Shown here: positions 19,656 through 27,657 of the stretch, piece after piece
Layout of the letters: every line of letters begins with the position of its first letter
Position numbering within the stretch: position 1 is the stretch's first letter
Source: Ordospora colligata OC4
Taxonomy: Eukaryota > Microsporidia > Ordosporidae
Reading direction: 5' to 3'
Length of the DNA: 64,000 nucleotides
Assembly: GCF_000803265.1 (NCBI RefSeq)
Contig: NW_014575404.1
Coordinates: forward strand, 1-64,000
Notes under the pieces: generated by a model
Told to the model about the DNA's origin: nothing
The model's input: the letters and a program-made list of their open reading frames with translations, nothing else
The model's database searches: none
Program-made: the position numbers and the translations under genes

Positions 19656-22475
19656 TCATCCATCAACATCTCTATTAAATGTCCCTGGAATTCCCTTCCC
19701 ATCCACTCTTCGTCTGTTAGCATAAGCAAATATTACACTTTCATCAGCCTTCTCTGTGGATTGTTCACTTGCTCCTCCAGAACTAGGCTTCGGTATCGAT
19801 CTTGATCTCATCACCGGTGTCTCTCCTCCATTTGTCTTCGTTGTTCCACCAACCCACTTCTTCTCGATTGGATCATACTTGAAATCATCATCAACATCAA
19901 TGTTAACCTTGTGAATAGATTCCTTCTTAAACATACTCAGAAACCCAAAAAATGAAGATCCTCCAGCCTTCTTCGGAGCCTTCTCTTCCTTTGTTTCTAC
20001 TGTATCCTCCTCAATTGCATACTTAGAAAGAAACGCTCCTGCATCTTTCAAATCTTCCGGACAAGCTGCATTCTGCTCGTCAAAAAAATCCGCAAAGCTT
20101 TTTGGACTCTCATCCACAAATAACTTATCTTTTTCGTTCTTACTTTCAATTTTACTTTGACTAGATACACAAGGCGTTTGTAATGGCACATTCTCGTTAT
20201 TACTAGTCAAGGCTGCAGGTCTCTTTGAACTCTCTTCTACTATTTTTTCATTGCTGCAAGTACTCTGTTCCGTTCCAATCAAGCCAACACTTTCTTGCTC
20301 ATCATATACATGTAAGGATTTCTCAATCTCTTTCAATGATAAAGAGTTTCCATTAAAGCAACTTTTAGCCATTGGCATTTGTAACCCTCCGTGCCTGATC
20401 GGTATCTCTGATGGACTCTCTTCAAAGCTATCCACATTAAGAATCTTTTTGATTCCAAAATCAAAGACACTCTTCAATCCAAAGCTCCACTTACTGTCAA
20501 GTTGAGGTCCAAAATTAGCTGCCAGCTCTTTCCTAAAACATTTTTTGTTTGCATTAAAATATTCCTCAGCTCTAACCTTGTCAAACTCCATTCCCACACA
20601 AACAAATTCATATTTTAAAATATCAAGATCCTGTATAGGCTTACCGACACCCTCGGCATAGCATAATGCTCCTATTGCATCAAAGTTCTTGCTAAACATC
20701 CACAGATATTTACTTGCATCAGCTATACCAACAATGTGGCATGCAAGCACCACAAACAATGCATCTGTTACTCCACAATTATACACTTCCATAATAAAGT
20801 TGTGGCAGACCTCACAGTTTTTGAGCTGCAGAACTTCCCTGATGTACTTCTTCCATTCTCCAGACACCTTCAAGCATGAATACGGTTCACCTATTGCAGC
20901 AGATACAAGCGGAATGCATGAAGGTTTCATCATTCTCTCAATAGCCTTCTTCTTCATCTCTTGCCCTCTGTTAGGCAGCATAATCCCAAAACCCCACATC
21001 TCCTTCTCCAAAGCATATTCAAACGCCTTGTCCTCGTCAACAAAACATAGTCTGAAAAACTCATTTATGCATTCTGCTTCCACTTTCCAACAAATATCAC
21101 TTTCACAATATACAGGTTTCATGCTCCACACAATATTTGCAATAGATTCTACACATGGGTTTTTGAGTCTCAAAAGACTATAAATATCTCTGTACTCTCT
21201 AACACTCTCTTCATTCATCCTAGCTTCAAACTCAGACCGCTTTATACCTCGTATAACATAATCAAGTCGATAACATTGAGAAACATTGATGCTTGTCATA
21301 ACAGCCTCTCCTTGCATGTTAAATCTCTTCTGCGATGATTTCCACACTGTAAAGACCGTCCCACAAATAAACTTCACTAACGGCTTAGGCATCATAATAT
21401 TCATTTTCTTGCATGAAGGCACAGTGCGGATACACTTATTATTGCTCGCATTCCAAATCTCATCATGCTTATTCAATACATCATCTTTAATTTCTGTTTG
21501 TATTGCATTTACTGTATCATGCTCATTATATTTATCATTTACTCCAACATCCTGATTTCCATGAATATCCTCATCACTTGCTTGTATTCCATTCTCTTCA
21601 TTGTTTATATCAAGCTCTACAACACTCTCTTCCTTAGCTTCATCGTGGTACATTTCGTCATTCTCATTCATTAATGCATTGTAAATCGGTTCTTCATGCA
21701 TACTCTCGCATACTTCGTTCATCATTTTGTATTTATCATTCGAATCAATTATATACTCATAATCTACTTCCATCTTCTGAGGCTCATTAATTACCTTATT
21801 CTGCTCAATAATCTTCATGCTATCCGTGCTTGCTCCAAAAACAAACTCTTCATCGTCATCCCAAATAAGACCCATGTCATCAACTGAACATGTCTTTTGG
21901 CTATCTTCAACATCTACATTCATCTTTTTAGTTACTTTTGTCCATGCCATATCAATTGCATCATTCTCCTCATATAAAGACTCAATGATAGTTTCTGTAT
22001 TCTTCTCCGCATCATCCAACCGCTCCAAACACACTTCAACGTTCATATCATCCATAGCTTCAATATCTACTTCTTCACTTATAATTTGTTTGATCGCAAA
22101 GTTTGTTTGTATTATCTCATTGGTTTCCATTTCTTCCATTATCTCACTTGCTTGATCTTCACTGGATATATCTTGCTCTTCGATTATCTCACTCGGTTGT
22201 TCTTCATTGCATATGTCTTGACTCTCCATCTCATCACTTACTTGCATTTGTTGCATTATTTCAGTTGCTTGGTCTTCCCTGCATGAATACTGATCTTCTA
22301 TCGCCTCGCTACTTTCCACTTCCCTGCATACATCTTGATCACTCTCAACAACCTTCTCTGACACTTTTGACTTAAATAGCACGCTGATCTCGTCTTCCTC
22401 AGACCCATCGCTTCCACTCAATATTCCCCAGAAATCATCCTCATCAGTGCTGACCTTCAACTTGTTGTTTTCCAT
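19656..22475 (-). CDS. SEC16: COPII coat scaffold SEC16
   Basis: SEC16 organises COPII assembly at ER exit sites. This 939-residue protein has a very acidic, disordered N-terminus (1-340) with four tandem 15-residue repeats at 47-115. A conserved helical central region follows (about 370-690), with segments such as LFVVLACHIVGIADASKYLW typical of the SEC16 ACE1 fold. The C-terminus has FKYDPIEKKWV, the conserved late SEC16/SEC31-interaction motif, and then a basic Ser/Pro-rich end. Yeast SEC16 is about 2200 residues, so this is a strongly reduced copy. A TTTTGGCGGG element lies 39 bp upstream. Confidence 0.8.
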   Translation of the reverse strand: MENNKLKVSTDEDDFWGILSGSDGSEEDEISVLFKSKVSEKVVESDQDVCREVESSEAIEDQYSCREDQATEIMQQMQVSDEMESQDICNEEQPSEIIEEQDISSEDQASEIMEEMETNEIIQTNFAIKQIISEEVDIEAMDDMNVEVCLERLDDAEKNTETIIESLYEENDAIDMAWTKVTKKMNVDVEDSQKTCSVDDMGLIWDDDEEFVFGASTDSMKIIEQNKVINEPQKMEVDYEYIIDSNDKYKMMNEVCESMHEEPIYNALMNENDEMYHDEAKEESVVELDINNEENGIQASDEDIHGNQDVGVNDKYNEHDTVNAIQTEIKDDVLNKHDEIWNASNNKCIRTVPSCKKMNIMMPKPLVKFICGTVFTVWKSSQKRFNMQGEAVMTSINVSQCYRLDYVIRGIKRSEFEARMNEESVREYRDIYSLLRLKNPCVESIANIVWSMKPVYCESDICWKVEAECINEFFRLCFVDEDKAFEYALEKEMWGFGIMLPNRGQEMKKKAIERMMKPSCIPLVSAAIGEPYSCLKVSGEWKKYIREVLQLKNCEVCHNFIMEVYNCGVTDALFVVLACHIVGIADASKYLWMFSKNFDAIGALCYAEGVGKPIQDLDILKYEFVCVGMEFDKVRAEEYFNANKKCFRKELAANFGPQLDSKWSFGLKSVFDFGIKKILNVDSFEESPSEIPIRHGGLQMPMAKSCFNGNSLSLKEIEKSLHVYDEQESVGLIGTEQSTCSNEKIVEESSKRPAALTSNNENVPLQTPCVSSQSKIESKNEKDKLFVDESPKSFADFFDEQNAACPEDLKDAGAFLSKYAIEEDTVETKEEKAPKKAGGSSFFGFLSMFKKESIHKVNIDVDDDFKYDPIEKKWVGGTTKTNGGETPVMRSRSIPKPSSGGASEQSTEKADESVIFAYANRRRVDGKGIPGTFNRDVDG
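22131..22337 (-). repeat. Tandem 45-bp coding repeat in SEC16 N-terminus
   Basis: Four 15-residue units (SEC16 residues 47-115) share the pattern QDxCxExxxSEIxEE. Examples are QDICNEEQPSEIIEE and QDISSEDQASEIMEE, the other two being more diverged, with a 9-residue insert after the second. All are acidic and probably disordered. Confidence 0.7.
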
Positions 22476-22513
22476 GGATTAAATTTTGCTCATATTCTAA
22501 ATAGCACTTACTA

Positions 22514-22525
22514 GGCCCGCCAAAA
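22514..22525 (-). promoter_or_regulatory. E2F-like element upstream of SEC16
   Basis: The minus strand reads TTTTGGCGGGCC 39-50 bp before the SEC16 start. The core TTTTGGCGGG is shared with the histone H4 promoter at 59.6 kb and matches the E2F consensus TTTSSCGC except for its last base. Its function here is inferred only. Confidence 0.35.
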
Positions 22526-22609
22526 CATCAAAACAAACATCCATCTGCACAGGGCAAAAGTTTAATCTAACACAGCATCATGCCAATAACTTAACCAAAC
22601 AGCAATCTC

Positions 22610-23203
22610 CTAGCAACATCCTTTCCTCAACCTTGGAAACCTCACAGACTCAGAATAAACCGCATCTTCCTCAGGACTCTTTAAATCCTCCTCAATAAGC
22701 CTGTCAACCGCGTTCACAAGCTCTTCAATCCCTTCGCGCCTCATTGCCGAAGTACACACATATTCTCCATCGTACTTCCTTGCTTTTTTAGCACCAATCT
22801 CTCTATATCGCTCAAGTGTTGCCTCATCAGCCATGTCTTTTTTGTTCCCCACTATTAAGACTTTGATTTTAGTACCTGATTCATCATTTGTCTTCACGAG
22901 AGTATTTATCCAATGGTCTATCTTCTCAAAGGACGACACATCCTTCACATCAAACACAATTATCGCAAGGAACGAGTTTCTCGTGTAGTTTGGAATGATG
23001 GAGTTGAATCTTTCCTGTCCAGCCGTGTCCCACAGCTGCAGTCGAACCTTATATCCTCCAACAACTATCGTTGTACTAACAAAATCCAGACCAATCGTGG
23101 GACCATACGATTTCTGGACCTCCTGATGCAGATACTGCGACATTAGAGTTGTCTTCCCCACATTTGAACTTCCTAGAAACACAACCTTGTAAGTAGATCT
23201 CAT
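22610..23203 (-). CDS. YPT6: Rab GTPase YPT6 / Rab6
   Basis: Rab6 controls retrograde traffic to and within the Golgi. The 197-residue protein has all G motifs: GSSNVGKTT (about 11-19), switch I with TIGLDF, WDTAGQERF, GNKKD and TSAM. It ends in the double-cysteine prenylation site GCC. The switch/interswitch segment (TIGLDFVS, VRLQLWDTAGQERF, IPNYTRNS) is diagnostic of Rab6 rather than Rab1 or Rab5. The ATG at 23203 follows a GGGG by 7 nt. It is divergent from the SCY1-type gene by 110 bp. Confidence 0.9.
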   Translation of the reverse strand: MRSTYKVVFLGSSNVGKTTLMSQYLHQEVQKSYGPTIGLDFVSTTIVVGGYKVRLQLWDTAGQERFNSIIPNYTRNSFLAIIVFDVKDVSSFEKIDHWINTLVKTNDESGTKIKVLIVGNKKDMADEATLERYREIGAKKARKYDGEYVCTSAMRREGIEELVNAVDRLIEEDLKSPEEDAVYSESVRFPRLRKGCC

Positions 23204-23313
23204 GCAAATCCCCGACCCTTTGTTTGTTTTTATACGTCACTTTCAAATCGAAAATCAAACATCAGGCGAATATAAAGCTCCTAAGTCACACAAGCCATCC
23301 CTAAACAACCTAG

Positions 23314-24798
23314 ATGTTTCTGAAAAAACTCCTGTCAATCAATGCAAAGACAGAAACACTGGCACACAAAACAAGCACATACTCAATGTACAACGTAGTA
23401 TTTGAAAACAAAAATGCCACAAAGATCGTATTCTTTCAGCCTTTGGAGCAATGCCTATTCCTGAAGAAAGTTAAACATGATGTAATCATCAACATATACA
23501 AGTTGAACCTCGACAAGAAATATATTGTCACAAAGCGCCTTCTTCCATTTGACTTTATATTCAAAAGAGAAACACTAGAATTTAACAAGTACATCTTCTT
23601 CAAGATCGCAGAAGCATTGGATTTTATTCATTCCAGGTGTGGCGTGATTCACAGAAACATTCAGAAAGAAAGCCTCTTCTTCACTGAAGAGGGTGGGATT
23701 GTTCTTGGAGGATTCGAAAGAAGTAAAGAAAGCAACGAGTTTGGAGAAGACTCCATTATGTTCAGCAGTCTTATAAGTAAGCTGCTTGGAATAAATGCAT
23801 CATTTGCAGATTTCATCATTAATAAGGGATTTGGCTCTGATATGTTTTTTGACATGGAAGTTGCGTTCTTTGGCTATCGAGCATACACCACTAATCAGAA
23901 GATGCAGTTCATGGAGAATGTAAGAAAAAACAAAGCGATGTTTGTTGGTATATACAAGCATAGAATAGCATGGATGGTTCTTGGGGACATCAACGAAAAG
24001 TGCTCAAAAGAGCTTAAGCTGCATGTTGTGGATTTTATACTGAATATGGATATGTGTGATATTGATAAGCTCTTAATTCCACTCTTTCAGATGCTTGATA
24101 CAAATGTCAGGTTCTCTCTACTAAGGAACTCTGGAAAATATATTACAGAAATATCAACGCTCGATCCGATTGCAAGTAGTTTATCTCTTGGGATAAAGTG
24201 CAAGGACAAGCTGCTTAGGGAGGAGACAATTGTGTTTATCAGAGACAATATCCAACTGCTGTCTCAAAAACAACAGATGGAGATTCTTGGCGTAATGCAT
24301 GATTATGTATCAGATGAGCGAGGAATGATGCATGTTATTGCATTTCTACAATCTTCAAAACATGTATTCAAAAAAACAGATGCAATATATAAGATCTTGT
24401 GCAAGTATTTGGTTCAGTCGAAGTACAAGAATGTGGTGATATCTGCAATAGAAAACTTCTATGAGAGTTTTGACAACTTCAGAATGACTACGGAGTTGCT
24501 GCCACTTCTATGTGGGCATCTTTCTGATAGACAAGTACAGACAGATGTCTTTTTATTGATAGAAAAGATACTTCGACATCTTAAGGAGCATAAGAGTGAA
24601 ATAATCAGCCATGAGTGGAAGATCGCAAATATAACCAATATGTTCAAGCAAAAGACTATTGACGAAAAACTCTTGGCCGCAAGCTTAAGCCAGACAGTTC
24701 TAAATGGCCCTAGCTCATTAAATAATGATTCTAACGATGCAGCCATCAATATAATAGACAAAGAAGCTCCGCTATCAGATTGGGATGATCCTTGGTGA
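23314..24798 (+). CDS. SCY1-type pseudokinase (CEX1/SCYL1)
   Basis: SCYL1/CEX1 proteins are pseudokinases linked to Golgi-ER traffic and tRNA export. The 494-residue product has a degenerate kinase lobe (about 1-230): the catalytic loop reads VIHRNIQKESLFF (Asp of HRD is lost) and the DFG position reads LGGF. HEAT-like helices follow (about 230-460). The protein ends DWDDPW, like the short tryptophan-containing acidic tail of SCYL1, a coat-binding motif. SCYL proteins are usually 700-800 residues. The neighbours YPT6 and SEC16 suit a vesicle-traffic role. Confidence 0.8.
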   Translation: MFLKKLLSINAKTETLAHKTSTYSMYNVVFENKNATKIVFFQPLEQCLFLKKVKHDVIINIYKLNLDKKYIVTKRLLPFDFIFKRETLEFNKYIFFKIAEALDFIHSRCGVIHRNIQKESLFFTEEGGIVLGGFERSKESNEFGEDSIMFSSLISKLLGINASFADFIINKGFGSDMFFDMEVAFFGYRAYTTNQKMQFMENVRKNKAMFVGIYKHRIAWMVLGDINEKCSKELKLHVVDFILNMDMCDIDKLLIPLFQMLDTNVRFSLLRNSGKYITEISTLDPIASSLSLGIKCKDKLLREETIVFIRDNIQLLSQKQQMEILGVMHDYVSDERGMMHVIAFLQSSKHVFKKTDAIYKILCKYLVQSKYKNVVISAIENFYESFDNFRMTTELLPLLCGHLSDRQVQTDVFLLIEKILRHLKEHKSEIISHEWKIANITNMFKQKTIDEKLLAASLSQTVLNGPSSLNNDSNDAAINIIDKEAPLSDWDDPW

Positions 24799-24830
24799 TC
24801 GGTTATATCTGTGCCTTGATAACCGATTTT
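24798..24830 (+). other. Perfect hairpin immediately after the SCY1 stop
   Basis: Arms ATCGGTTAT (24798-24806) and ATAACCGAT (24819-24827) enclose a 12-nt loop. They overlap the last base of the TGA stop and are followed by TTTT. The RNA could fold into a 9-bp stem-loop in the 3' UTR, or the DNA could be a dyad binding site. Confidence 0.55.
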
Positions 24831-24939
24831 AAAGCTCATCATGAATAGAACAGCTATAATAAATAAATAGATTTATATACAATATGCAGCGCGATTGGAT
24901 TAGAATACGGCTCAGAATATAATTAATTTGTATCCCTAG

Positions 24940-26226
24940 CTATTCAATGATATCTTCTTGCCTATGCTCATTGTATCTCGAAAGACAGATAAGAGGCATC
25001 GTACTTGAGCCTATGCTATTCAGGCCTTGCTCAAGCACACTCGTCTGCTCTATACTATATCCAAATGTATTAAACAGCTCGCTTACGAACGGCATGTTTT
25101 CTTTTATCAATTTCTCTGGATATGTTCTCAAAGACCCAAGGAATAAAGCTGCAATTCTATCTTCATGTTTGCTATAATGTCTTGAGCAGATCTTGTATAC
25201 AACAGGAATTCTTTCAGAGTCAAACATCTGCATGCTTCTATGCAGATAGTATTGCTCAAAGAATGGTCCTCCACAGAACGAGCACTCTTGTACTGATAAA
25301 AGATACCTTGCCAATGGCCCATTAATATCTCTATAAACGTTCAGATTGTTTCTTATCAGATGTCTGGAGCATGTTTCTTTGAGAGTGGGTTGTCCAACAC
25401 ATTCAACTGCATCTCTGGTATCAAAGTCACACGAATTGGTCATCAGTTCTATTAAAAACGGAAGCTTCAGGATTTCAAGTGGGATGCTTTGAATCCTGTT
25501 GTTGGATACATTCAAATACTTCAGTCCATGAAGCCTTCCAATCACTATTGGTAAAGCAGTAAACATGTTATTGTCTATATGAAGCGCATTCAGTATTTTG
25601 AGAGAAGAAGTCCCTCTTGGAAGATCAGATAGCATGTTTTGAGATAGATTGAGTTCTTTCAGGCTCTTTAGGAGGCCAATGTCTTCTGGAAGACTTCGGA
25701 TTCTATTTTTAGAGAGAACAAGAACCTTGAGATTGACAAGAGATCCGATTTGCCTGGGAATCCTTGTTAGATAGTTGCAGCATGCCTGTAGAATCCGAAG
25801 ATCCTTTGCATCTGCTATTTCTTCAGTCAACTCAACCACAAACTGCCTACACATGTACATCTGATTGCCATCCTCCACTGGATTATAATGCAGTGGCATT
25901 GTTTGGTCGCTCTTTGCCAGAATATCGTCAACAATGCTATCTCTGTTTATAATGTTGTAGTATATGTCCATCTCCCTGCTTGTGATCTCTTCCAGCCTTG
26001 GTGAAAGCAAGAGATGCTTTGAAAGTAGCTTTTCGGACTCATTGATCTTTGTTGCCAGGTGGATGCTTGGATAAACTTCTGTTCCATGGGAAGCTTTGTA
26101 TGGAAATATATGATCTCCCAGGTTGTATAATCTCAACACTCCTGGAGCACTTGAGTTTGACCTGGCAACTATAGGGTTTTTACTGATGTTGCTGCTCACA
26201 TTCCCCATCTGTGGCGCATATGCCAT
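24940..26226 (-). CDS. Leucine-rich repeat protein with cysteine-containing C-terminal domain (paralogue A)
   Basis: In the 428-residue protein, about six leucine-rich repeats lie in the middle (about 155-275), with the consensus LxxLxLSxNxIxxLPxxIxxL. The N-terminal 150 residues are unlike any family I know. The C-terminal domain has CSFCGGPFF followed about 30 residues later by a CS pair, a layout resembling the cysteine module after the repeats in LRRC58-like proteins (from memory). The frame reaches upstream only to a TTG; ATGs at 26226 and 26208 are both possible. It is divergent from paralogue B. Cytosolic protein-binding is likely, the partner unknown. Confidence 0.8.
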   Translation of the reverse strand: MAYAPQMGNVSSNISKNPIVARSNSSAPGVLRLYNLGDHIFPYKASHGTEVYPSIHLATKINESEKLLSKHLLLSPRLEEITSREMDIYYNIINRDSIVDDILAKSDQTMPLHYNPVEDGNQMYMCRQFVVELTEEIADAKDLRILQACCNYLTRIPRQIGSLVNLKVLVLSKNRIRSLPEDIGLLKSLKELNLSQNMLSDLPRGTSSLKILNALHIDNNMFTALPIVIGRLHGLKYLNVSNNRIQSIPLEILKLPFLIELMTNSCDFDTRDAVECVGQPTLKETCSRHLIRNNLNVYRDINGPLARYLLSVQECSFCGGPFFEQYYLHRSMQMFDSERIPVVYKICSRHYSKHEDRIAALFLGSLRTYPEKLIKENMPFVSELFNTFGYSIEQTSVLEQGLNSIGSSTMPLICLSRYNEHRQEDIIE

Positions 26227-26429
26227 CAAATGCTTATATTTTTGAGCATCTTGACACAATAAGGTTTCTCAACTCTCAAATGCGCATAAACTGAGAGAAA
26301 CATGTTTCACCTTGCATAAGATTGGCTTTATTAAAGCCATCAGGAGCGTTTAAGGATCGTTGAATTACAGCATTATTTATAGCATTCTGAAACAAGCGTT
26401 GATCAGCAAAAATAAAAGAAATTGGAAAC

Positions 26430-27647
26430 ATGCAAATAATGGCAGAAGTTACAAGTGCAGACTACTCGAAACAAGGATACCATGAGATTCCAAAGGCTGC
26501 ATATGCTGCATCCATTAATTGGCTGATTCTGTCCGACAACAAAATAAGAAGAATTCCAGAGACAATACGAGAGCTTAAGACGCTAAGTAGACTTGCACTA
26601 AACGATAACAGGATCGAAGAAATACATCCAGAACTGGGATCTCTATCTGGACTGACATGGATCGACCTTACAAGAAATAGGTTAAAAACACTTCCGGACG
26701 AGCTGGCAAATCTGAGAAAGGTCTCTGGCCTGGGACTCAGTGAAAACAATTTTTCGGAAATTCCCAGGTGCATATTTAAAATGACAAATCTAAGGAAGTT
26801 TGGTTTTTTTTCAAACAAGATCCGGGATATTCCCAAGGATATTAGATTGCTGATAAATTTAATCAAGATAGATTTGTCAAACAACGAAATTTCTGTGCTT
26901 CCTGAAGAGTTCTGCGAGCTAAGAAACCTGAACTGGCTAAACCTGTCGAATAACAAGCTTCAAAAACTCCCTGACCGAATAAATAACCTATTGCAGTTAG
27001 AAGAGCTCGGCCTGGGATCCAACTGCCTCACTGAACTTCCAGATATCAGCAATCTTAAGAGGCTCAGGATACTGCCTGTGTTCAAAAACAAACTGGAAAT
27101 CATCAACCAAAGCATATCGCATCTGTGCAGCATAGAAAAGTTGGACTTTAGTGATAACTGCATCTCTGAATTCCCAAGCCATATAATAACCATCCCCACA
27201 CTCAGGTACCTCAATCTCAAATCAAACAAAATCAAAAAGATCGAGCCAAACCAGTTTAGAAATCACGTTTCATCTATTTCAATAATAGATGTAAGCGACA
27301 ATCTGCTTTCATGCATTCCTTTGAAGTTCTTCAAGACATTCCCAAATATCACAGTCATCAGAGTCGGCGATAATCCGTTTATTTATCACGAAAACAAGCT
27401 TGCATCAAATCCTCGATTGCTTGAGGTGTGCTACAGCAAATGTCTAAATATGAAGTACAGATGCGATCCCTGGATATCACGGAGGTATCCAGATATTAAA
27501 ACATGTGATGTGTGTAACCAGTTGTTTACAATGCAACCATATCTTGGCTATAATATCAGTTCAATAGGCGATGGAAATACATTCGTGATTGAAAAAATGT
27601 TGTGTTCATTCAACTGCTATAACAAAGAATACAATAAACGTTGTTAA
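26430..27647 (+). CDS. Leucine-rich repeat protein with cysteine-containing C-terminal domain (paralogue B)
   Basis: The 405-residue protein consists of about 12 leucine-rich repeats from residue 20 to 300 (for example LNWLNLSNNKLQKLPDRI). The C-terminal domain has CDVCNQLF and a later CSFNC, aligning with CSFCGGPFF and its following cysteine in the divergent neighbour. The two therefore share both repeat type and C-terminal module. There is no signal peptide or membrane segment. The second in-frame ATG (MAEV) is three codons downstream. Confidence 0.85.
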   Translation: MQIMAEVTSADYSKQGYHEIPKAAYAASINWLILSDNKIRRIPETIRELKTLSRLALNDNRIEEIHPELGSLSGLTWIDLTRNRLKTLPDELANLRKVSGLGLSENNFSEIPRCIFKMTNLRKFGFFSNKIRDIPKDIRLLINLIKIDLSNNEISVLPEEFCELRNLNWLNLSNNKLQKLPDRINNLLQLEELGLGSNCLTELPDISNLKRLRILPVFKNKLEIINQSISHLCSIEKLDFSDNCISEFPSHIITIPTLRYLNLKSNKIKKIEPNQFRNHVSSISIIDVSDNLLSCIPLKFFKTFPNITVIRVGDNPFIYHENKLASNPRLLEVCYSKCLNMKYRCDPWISRRYPDIKTCDVCNQLFTMQPYLGYNISSIGDGNTFVIEKMLCSFNCYNKEYNKRC

Positions 27648-27657
27648 ATCTCATATA

